Shown piece after piece: positions 1 to 7,258 of a DNA stretch of 7,258 nucleotides. The DNA lies in contig JALHTD010000494.1 in the NCBI GenBank assembly GCA_022865555.1, positions 1-7,258 of the forward strand, in the 5' to 3' direction. Position 1 is the stretch's first letter; each line of letters starts with the position of its first letter. A program made the translations under genes and the position numbers. The notes under the pieces were generated by a model. That model saw only the letters and a program-made list of their open reading frames with translations. It made no database searches and had not been told where the DNA came from. Source of the stretch: Thermoanaerobaculaceae bacterium (GTDB lineage: Bacteria; Acidobacteriota; Thermoanaerobaculia; Thermoanaerobaculales; Thermoanaerobaculaceae).

Positions 1-127
1 CCGCCAATCCCTTCAACGACATCACCTTCGTAATCGCCGACGTCAACAACGTCTTGCCGTGATCCACATGCCCAATCGTCCCAACGTTCACGTGCGGCTT
101 CGTCCGGTCAAACTTCTGCTTGGCCAT
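1..127 (-). CDS. tuf: Elongation factor Tu, N-terminal 42 residues (3' end outside window)
   Basis: EF-Tu is the cytoplasmic GTPase that carries aminoacyl-tRNA to the ribosomal A site. Only the first 42 codons are visible. The protein begins MAKQKFDRTKPHVNVGTIGH, the standard EF-Tu N-terminus, followed by the P-loop GHVDHGKT at residues 18-25. The ATG at 127-125 is preceded by a strong AAAGGGGG Shine-Dalgarno, so the start is secure. The gene follows fusA by 11 bases, the normal last position of a str operon. One oddity: the residue after the P-loop threonine is Leu (GKTLLTSAIT), where EF-Tu usually has Thr (GKTTLTAAIT). The codons lean to TTG (four of four leucines) and ATT (both decodable isoleucines beside one another gene's usual ATC), unlike the CTC/CTG and ATC preferred in fusA and rpoC. 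The identity is certain; whether the gene is complete cannot be seen. Confidence 0.96.
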   Translation of the reverse strand, partial: MAKQKFDRTKPHVNVGTIGHVDHGKTLLTSAITKVMSLKGLA

Positions 128-132
128 GTCCG

Positions 133-140
133 CCCCCTTT
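133..140 (-). promoter_or_regulatory. Ribosome binding site of tuf
   Basis: The minus strand reads AAAGGGGG just before the tuf ATG, with a 5-base spacer. It overlaps the last two bases of the fusA TAA stop codon, so ribosomes finishing EF-G end directly on the tuf initiation site; translational coupling is a reasonable inference. Confidence 0.8.
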
Positions 141-2220
141 ACGCCAGCCCTTTCGCGCGCGAGACGACCTCGTCGGCGATGTTCTTCGGTACCTCGTTGT
201 AGTGGTCAAACTGCATGGTGTAGGTGGCACGCCCCTGCGTCATCGAACGCAGCTGCGTCGCGTATCCGAACATCTCGGCCAGCGGCACGAACGCCCTGAT
301 CACCCGCGAGCCCGAGCGTTGCTCCAGGCTGGTGACCTTGCCGCGCCGCGCGTTGAGATCGCCGATGACCTCCCCTATGTACTCCTCGGGGGTCACGGCC
401 TCGACCTCCATCAGCGGCTCCAGCAGCACCGGGTCGGCCCTCCTCGCCGCGTCCTTGAAGGCCATCGAGCCCGCCACCTTGAACGCCATCTCCGAGGAGT
501 CCACATCGTGGTACGAGCCGTCGTAGAGGCTGACCCCGACGCCGATCATCGGGAAGCCGGCGAGCACGCCGTGCAGCAGCGCCTCGCGGATCCCCTGGTC
601 CACCGGCTTGATGTACTCGCGGGGTATCCTCCCGCCGACGACGTCGTTGGAGAACTCGTACTCGCTGCCGTCGGACAGCGGCCGGACGCGGATCTTCGCG
701 TGCCCGTACTGCCCGCGGCCCCCCGTCTGGCGGATGAAGCGCCCTTCGCCCTCGGCCTCGCTCTTGATCGTCTCGCGGTAGGAGACCTGCGGCCGGCCTA
801 CCGCCGCCTCGACCCTGAACTCGCGTACGAGGCGGTCGACGATGATCTCGAGGTGCAGCTCCCCCATCCCGGAGATGATCGTCTGGCCGGTCTCGGAGTC
901 GGTGTGTACCCGGAAGGTGGGGTCTTCCTGCGCGAGCTTGGCCAGCGCCATCCCGAGCTTGTCCTGGTCAGCCTTGGTCGTCGGCTCGATCGCGACGTCG
1001 ATCACCGGCTCAGGGAACTGTATCGCCTCGAGCACGATCGGGCGCTTCGGGCTGCAGATCGTGTCACCCGTCGCCACGTTGCGGAGGCCCACCACCGCGA
1101 CGATGTCGCCGGCGTAGACCTCCTTGATCTCCTCGCGCTTGTTGGCGTGCATCTTGAGGAGGCGGCCGATTCGCTCGGTGTTGCCTGTGCGCGCGTTGAA
1201 AACCTGGTCGCCGGTCGAGACCTGCCCCGAGTAGAAGCGCAGGAACGTGAGCTGGCCGACGAACGGGTCGGTCATGATCTTGAACGCCAGCCCGGCGAAC
1301 GGAGCGTCGTCGTCCGCAGGCCTGGTTTCCGGCTCGCCGTCGGGCGTGTGTCCCTCGATCGGCGGGATGTCGAGCGGCGAGGGCAGCAGGTCCACGACGG
1401 TGTAGAGGAGCTGCTGGATCCCCTTGTTCTTGAACGCCGAGCCGCAGACCACGGGCGCGATGCGATGCGCGACCGTCTGAGCCCTCAGGCTCGCGCGCAC
1501 CGCGCTGATGTCGAGGGCCTCGCCGGCCAGGTAGCGCTCGAGCAGCTCCTCGTCGTACTCGGCCGCAACTTCGAGCATCTGCTCGCGCCACTTCTCGTAG
1601 GACTCGCGGAACTCTTCCGGGATTTCGGTGCGCTCGAACTCCGCCCCGAGCGTCTCCTCACGGTAGACGTAGGCGCAGCCCTCGATCAGGTCCACCACGC
1701 CCAGGAAGGCGTCCTCGGTCCCGAGCGGGATCTGCACCGCGACCGGGTTGGCGCGCAGCTTCGTGCGCATCTGTTCGATCGTCCCGAAGAAGTCGGCGCC
1801 CACGCGGTCCATCTTGTTGACGAAGGCGATGCGGGGCACCCGATAGCGGTCGGCCTGGCGCCAGACGGTCTCGGACTGGGGCTCGACACCGTTCACGGCG
1901 TCGAAGACCGCAACCGCCCCGTCGAGCACACGGAGGCTACGCTCGACCTCGGCGGTGAAGTCGACGTGTCCGGGCGTGTCGATGATGTTGATACGGTGGT
2001 CCCGCCAGAAGCAGGTTGTGGCGGCGGAGGTGATGGTGATGCCACGCTCCTGCTCCTGCTCCATCCAGTCCATGGTGGCGGTCCCGTCGTGGACCTCCCC
2101 CATCTTGTAGTTCACCCCCGTGTAGTAAAGGATGCGCTCGGTAGTCGTCGTCTTACCGGCATCGATGTGGGCCATGATGCCGATATTCCGAGTCCTCTCG
2201 AGGGGTGCGAGTCGTGGCAT
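139..2220 (-). CDS. fusA: Elongation factor G (translocase GTPase)
   Basis: EF-G is the cytoplasmic GTPase that moves tRNAs and mRNA through the ribosome after peptide bond formation and, with RRF, splits post-termination ribosomes. The product is 693 residues, the usual EF-G length. The GTPase motifs are complete: P-loop AHIDAGKT at 17-24, switch I with RGITITSAATT at 59-69, DTPGH at 81-85 with the catalytic His85, NKMD at 135-138, and SA at 261-262. Domain III contains ISGMGELHLE near 449-458. Domain IV begins around GGRGQYGHAKI (500-510), and its tip loop holds His571 in SYHDVDSSE, matching the conserved tip histidine (about 583 in E. coli). The frame is open upstream to a TTG at 2259, but I choose the ATG at 2220 because homologues start a few residues before RNIGIMAHIDAGKT and nothing precedes that TTG as a ribosome site. 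It sits between rpsG (86-base gap) and tuf. It is the canonical EF-G rather than a diverged paralogue, judging by the intact motifs and str location. Confidence 0.98.
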   Translation of the reverse strand: MPRLAPLERTRNIGIMAHIDAGKTTTTERILYYTGVNYKMGEVHDGTATMDWMEQEQERGITITSAATTCFWRDHRINIIDTPGHVDFTAEVERSLRVLDGAVAVFDAVNGVEPQSETVWRQADRYRVPRIAFVNKMDRVGADFFGTIEQMRTKLRANPVAVQIPLGTEDAFLGVVDLIEGCAYVYREETLGAEFERTEIPEEFRESYEKWREQMLEVAAEYDEELLERYLAGEALDISAVRASLRAQTVAHRIAPVVCGSAFKNKGIQQLLYTVVDLLPSPLDIPPIEGHTPDGEPETRPADDDAPFAGLAFKIMTDPFVGQLTFLRFYSGQVSTGDQVFNARTGNTERIGRLLKMHANKREEIKEVYAGDIVAVVGLRNVATGDTICSPKRPIVLEAIQFPEPVIDVAIEPTTKADQDKLGMALAKLAQEDPTFRVHTDSETGQTIISGMGELHLEIIVDRLVREFRVEAAVGRPQVSYRETIKSEAEGEGRFIRQTGGRGQYGHAKIRVRPLSDGSEYEFSNDVVGGRIPREYIKPVDQGIREALLHGVLAGFPMIGVGVSLYDGSYHDVDSSEMAFKVAGSMAFKDAARRADPVLLEPLMEVEAVTPEEYIGEVIGDLNARRGKVTSLEQRSGSRVIRAFVPLAEMFGYATQLRSMTQGRATYTMQFDHYNEVPKNIADEVVSRAKGLA

Positions 2221-2232
2221 TTTTTCAAAGAA

Positions 2233-2237
2233 CCTTT
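2233..2237 (-). promoter_or_regulatory. Weak ribosome binding site of fusA
   Basis: AAAGG on the minus strand is the only Shine-Dalgarno-like motif near the fusA ATG. Its spacer of 12 bases is long, and the bases just before the ATG are an A run (GAAAAA). The other str genes here have much better sites (AAGGGAGG, AGAGGGA, AAAGGGGG), so initiation of fusA may depend on the A-rich, unstructured stretch. Function is inferred from position only. Confidence 0.4.
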
Positions 2238-2274
2238 CAGCGCTTCCTGCTTCTCGCAACTGCCGCCAGCGCTT
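2238..2274. repeat. Paired AGCGCT palindromes (possible 6-bp stem, 23-base loop)
   Basis: The octamer CAGCGCTT occurs at 2238-2245 and again at 2267-2274. Because its core AGCGCT is self-complementary, the two copies are both direct and inverted repeats and could pair in the rpsG-fusA intercistronic mRNA, leaving a 23-base loop and ending 18 bases before the fusA start. There is no following U run, so it is not an intrinsic terminator. Whether it does anything is unknown. Confidence 0.4.
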
Positions 2275-2275
2275 T

Positions 2276-2296
2276 GCTGTCGGCTGTCAGCTGTCC
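2276..2296. repeat. Three tandem heptamers in the rpsG-fusA gap
   Basis: On the minus strand the heptamer NGACAGC is repeated three times head to tail (N = G, T, C in order of transcription), filling 21 bases that begin 10 bases after the rpsG stop codon. The 86-base gap is the only sizeable spacer inside the str genes here. The repeat lies upstream of the fusA ribosome site and has no recognised function. Confidence 0.7.
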
Positions 2297-2306
2297 GCGT
2301 CTCCTT

Positions 2307-2777
2307 CTACCACCGGTAGTGGCTGAAGGCCTTGTTGGCCTCGGCCATCCGGTGCGTGTCGTCCTTCTTCTTGATCGCTCCTCCGCGGTTGTTTGCTGCA
2401 TCCATCAACTCGCCGGCCAGCTTGTCGACCATCGACTTCTCACCGCGAGCCTTCGCGAAATCGATGAGCCACCGGATCGACAGCGAGAGCTGCCGTGCCG
2501 GTGGCACCTCGACGGGTACCTGATAGGTCGAGCCGCTGACCCGGCGTGACTTCACCTCGAGCTGCGGCTTGATGTTGTCCATCGCCCGCTTGAAGACCTT
2601 GACCGGGTCGTCCTGCGTCTTGGCCTGAATGATGTCGAGGGCCCCGTAGAAGATCCCCTCCGCGGTGCTCTTCTTGCCCTGGCGCAGGATCGAGTTGATG
2701 AAACGGGTCACCAACTGCGAGTTGTAAACCGGGTCCGGCAGCACCTCGCGCTTGGCAACGTAGCGACGGCGCGGCAT
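2307..2777 (-). CDS. rpsG: 30S ribosomal protein S7
   Basis: S7 is a primary 16S rRNA binding protein that nucleates folding of the 3' major (head) domain and lines the mRNA exit/E site of the 30S subunit. The product is 156 residues, the standard length of the short-form bacterial S7. It starts MPRRRYVAKREVLPDPVYNS, has the conserved core VTRFINSILRQGKKSTAEGI (23-42), the VEVPPARQLSLSIRWL segment near 88-103 and the expected C-terminus MAEANKAFSHYRW. The ATG at 2777 is preceded by AAGGGAGG, which lies within the last codons of rpsL. The rpsL-rpsG spacer is only 3 bases, so the E. coli arrangement, where S7 represses its operon by binding a long S12-S7 intercistronic RNA, cannot exist in the same place here. 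Tight coupling of S12 and S7 translation is likely. Confidence 0.98.
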   Translation of the reverse strand: MPRRRYVAKREVLPDPVYNSQLVTRFINSILRQGKKSTAEGIFYGALDIIQAKTQDDPVKVFKRAMDNIKPQLEVKSRRVSGSTYQVPVEVPPARQLSLSIRWLIDFAKARGEKSMVDKLAGELMDAANNRGGAIKKKDDTHRMAEANKAFSHYRW

Positions 2778-2780
2778 ATC

Positions 2781-3167
2781 CTACTGCCTCCCTTGCTGCT
2801 TCTGCCGCTTGGTTCCGTACTTCGAGCGGCTCTGGTTGCGGCCCGGCACCCCCTGGGCATCAAGGACGCCACGAATCACGTGGTAGCGCACGCCCGGGAG
2901 GTCCTTCACACGCCCGCCGCGGATGAGCACCACCGAGTGCTCCTGCAGGTTGTGGCCCTCCCCGGGGATGTAGGTCGTCACCTCGATGCCGTTGGTCAGC
3001 CGCACGCGCGCCACCTTCCGTAGGGCGGAGTTCGGCTTCTTGGGGGTCGTCGTGTAAACGCGGGTGCACACACCGCGCTTCTGCGGACTCGCCTTCAGAG
3101 CCGGGCTCTTGGTCTTGCCCTGGAGTTGTTGGCGTCCGTAACGGACGAGCTGCGCAATCGTCGGCAT
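2781..3167 (-). CDS. rpsL: 30S ribosomal protein S12
   Basis: S12 sits at the decoding centre of the 30S subunit, where it contacts 16S rRNA helices 18 and 44 and tunes decoding accuracy. The product is 128 residues, near the family norm of 123-140. The core RGVCTRVYTTTPKKPNSALR (31-50) and the loop GGRVKDLPGVRYH (84-96) are intact. Lys43 and Lys88, the positions (counting Met1) where substitutions commonly give streptomycin resistance, are wild type, and Asp89, the residue methylthiolated in E. coli, is present. The usual GCPQ/ACPQ near residue 27 is ASPQ. The C-terminus (NQSRSKYGTKRQKQQGRQ) is basic, as expected. The ATG at 3167 follows AGAGGGA at a good distance. It is the first gene of the str group, behind its own promoter and a structured leader, 121 bases after rpoC. 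Confidence 0.98.
   Translation of the reverse strand: MPTIAQLVRYGRQQLQGKTKSPALKASPQKRGVCTRVYTTTPKKPNSALRKVARVRLTNGIEVTTYIPGEGHNLQEHSVVLIRGGRVKDLPGVRYHVIRGVLDAQGVPGRNQSRSKYGTKRQKQQGRQ
2787..2794 (-). promoter_or_regulatory. Ribosome binding site of rpsG inside the rpsL 3' end
   Basis: AAGGGAGG on the minus strand is encoded by the final Gln-Gly-Arg codons of rpsL and lies 9 bases before the rpsG ATG. Ribosomes translating the end of S12 must cross it, which fits coupled translation of S12 and S7. Confidence 0.8.
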
Positions 3168-3170
3168 CGT

Positions 3171-3177
3171 TCCCTCT
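3171..3177 (-). promoter_or_regulatory. Ribosome binding site of rpsL
   Basis: AGAGGGA on the minus strand precedes the rpsL ATG at a normal distance (3 bases after the final A of the motif, about 5 after the GAGG core). Its GAGGG can pair with CCCUU at 3198-3194 at the foot of the upstream hairpin, so its accessibility could depend on how the leader folds; that part is inference. Confidence 0.7.
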
Positions 3178-3187
3178 TTCGACCCTA

Positions 3188-3249
3188 GGCAGCAAGGGCC
3201 AAGCGTGCTCCGGTGCTTGGCCCCGGCAACCGTCCGCCGGCCCTCTGCC
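3188..3249 (-). promoter_or_regulatory. Structured 5' leader of rpsL mRNA (hairpin / three-way junction candidate)
   Basis: Hand folding of the minus-strand RNA shows a perfect 9-bp stem, GGGCCAAGC (3223-3215) with GCUUGGCCC (3204-3196), closing a 10-base loop. A second hairpin, CCGGC (3240-3236) with GCCGG (3227-3223), lies just before it and shares only base 3223. GGCAG (3249-3245) can pair with CUGCC (3192-3188), enclosing both, which gives a three-way-junction shape. An alternative pairs GGCAG-A-GGGCC with GGCCC-UUG-CUGCC and would destroy the 9-bp stem. The structure ends about 20 bases before the rpsL ATG. It lacks a U run, so it is not an ordinary intrinsic terminator. Leaders upstream of rpsL are known in Pseudomonas and Rickettsia; I cannot say that this one is related. 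Regulatory function is inferred. Confidence 0.5.
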
Positions 3250-3263
3250 GACGAAGCTCCGGG

Positions 3264-3288
3264 ATTCTAGTAAAGCCTTGCCCCAGTG

Positions 3289-3292
<4 letters not shown>
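3264..3292 (-). promoter_or_regulatory. Sigma70-type promoter for rpsL-rpsG-fusA-tuf
   Basis: The minus strand carries TTGACA (3292-3287), a perfect -35 consensus, then exactly 17 bases, then TAGAAT (3269-3264), one mismatch from the -10 consensus TATAAT. The rpoC stop codon TGA is inside the -35 box. Transcription would be expected to start near 3258-3256, giving a leader of about 90 bases before rpsL. The bases just after the -10 box are C/G-rich (CCCGG), the kind of discriminator associated with growth-rate and ppGpp control of ribosomal promoters in E. coli; that control is inferred here. Confidence 0.8.

Positions 3293-7258
<3,966 letters not shown>

Noticed and set aside
2221..2259. A 13-residue N-terminal extension of EF-G starting from TTG at 2259.
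   Set aside because: Homologues begin just before RNIGIMAHIDAGKT, no Shine-Dalgarno precedes the TTG, and the ATG at 2220 gives the standard 693-residue protein.
202..2319. A 705-codon open frame on the plus strand antisense to almost all of fusA.
   Set aside because: It is rich in Arg, Asp, Leu, Val, His and Ala with no recognisable domain, and mirrors the codon structure of EF-G. Long antisense frames without stops are common opposite highly biased GC-rich genes; fusA on the minus strand fully explains the region.
3196..3223. The 9-bp GC-rich hairpin as an intrinsic terminator of rpoC.
   Set aside because: The RNA following the stem is UUGCUGCC, without a U tract, and the hairpin lies downstream of a strong promoter and within the rpsL leader, so termination there would block the str genes.

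Overview
This window is a stretch of bacterial chromosome carrying one block of core information-processing genes, all on the minus strand. Read in the direction of transcription (from high to low coordinates), the order is rpoC (5' end beyond the window), rpsL, rpsG, fusA, tuf (3' end beyond the window). This is the classical str operon (S12, S7, EF-G, EF-Tu) lying directly downstream of the RNA polymerase beta' gene. All five reading frames look intact and all recognised motifs are in place. There is no mobile element, CRISPR array, tRNA/rRNA gene or accessory gene.

Organism: the DNA is GC-rich (roughly 63-66% by eye) with mostly G/C third codon positions. The beta' subunit carries a trigger-loop insertion of about 175 residues homologous to E. 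coli SI3. That insertion is known from Proteobacteria and other Gram-negative-type phyla and is absent from Firmicutes, Actinobacteria and Thermus. I therefore infer a GC-rich Gram-negative-lineage bacterium, possibly of a less-studied phylum, but cannot name it. Good Shine-Dalgarno sites precede rpsL, rpsG and tuf; fusA has a weak one.

Layout: 7258-3289 is rpoC without its first ~80 codons. 3288-3168 is a 121-base gap holding a near-consensus sigma70 promoter, whose -35 box contains the rpoC stop codon, and a GC-rich leader that can fold into a hairpin or a three-way-junction-like structure. 3167-2781 is rpsL and 2777-2307 is rpsG, only 3 bases apart. 2306-2221 is an 86-base gap with a triplicated heptamer and a repeated AGCGCT palindrome. 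2220-139 is fusA, and 127-1 is the first 42 codons of tuf, 11 bases after fusA.

How the genes work together: beta' is part of the enzyme that makes mRNA; S12 and S7 are 30S proteins at the decoding centre and mRNA exit side; EF-Tu delivers aminoacyl-tRNA and EF-G drives translocation. The strong promoter and structured leader suggest that the str genes have their own transcription start in addition to read-through from rpoC. No new biological system is evident; the most interesting points are the rpsL promoter/leader and a substitution next to the EF-Tu P-loop.
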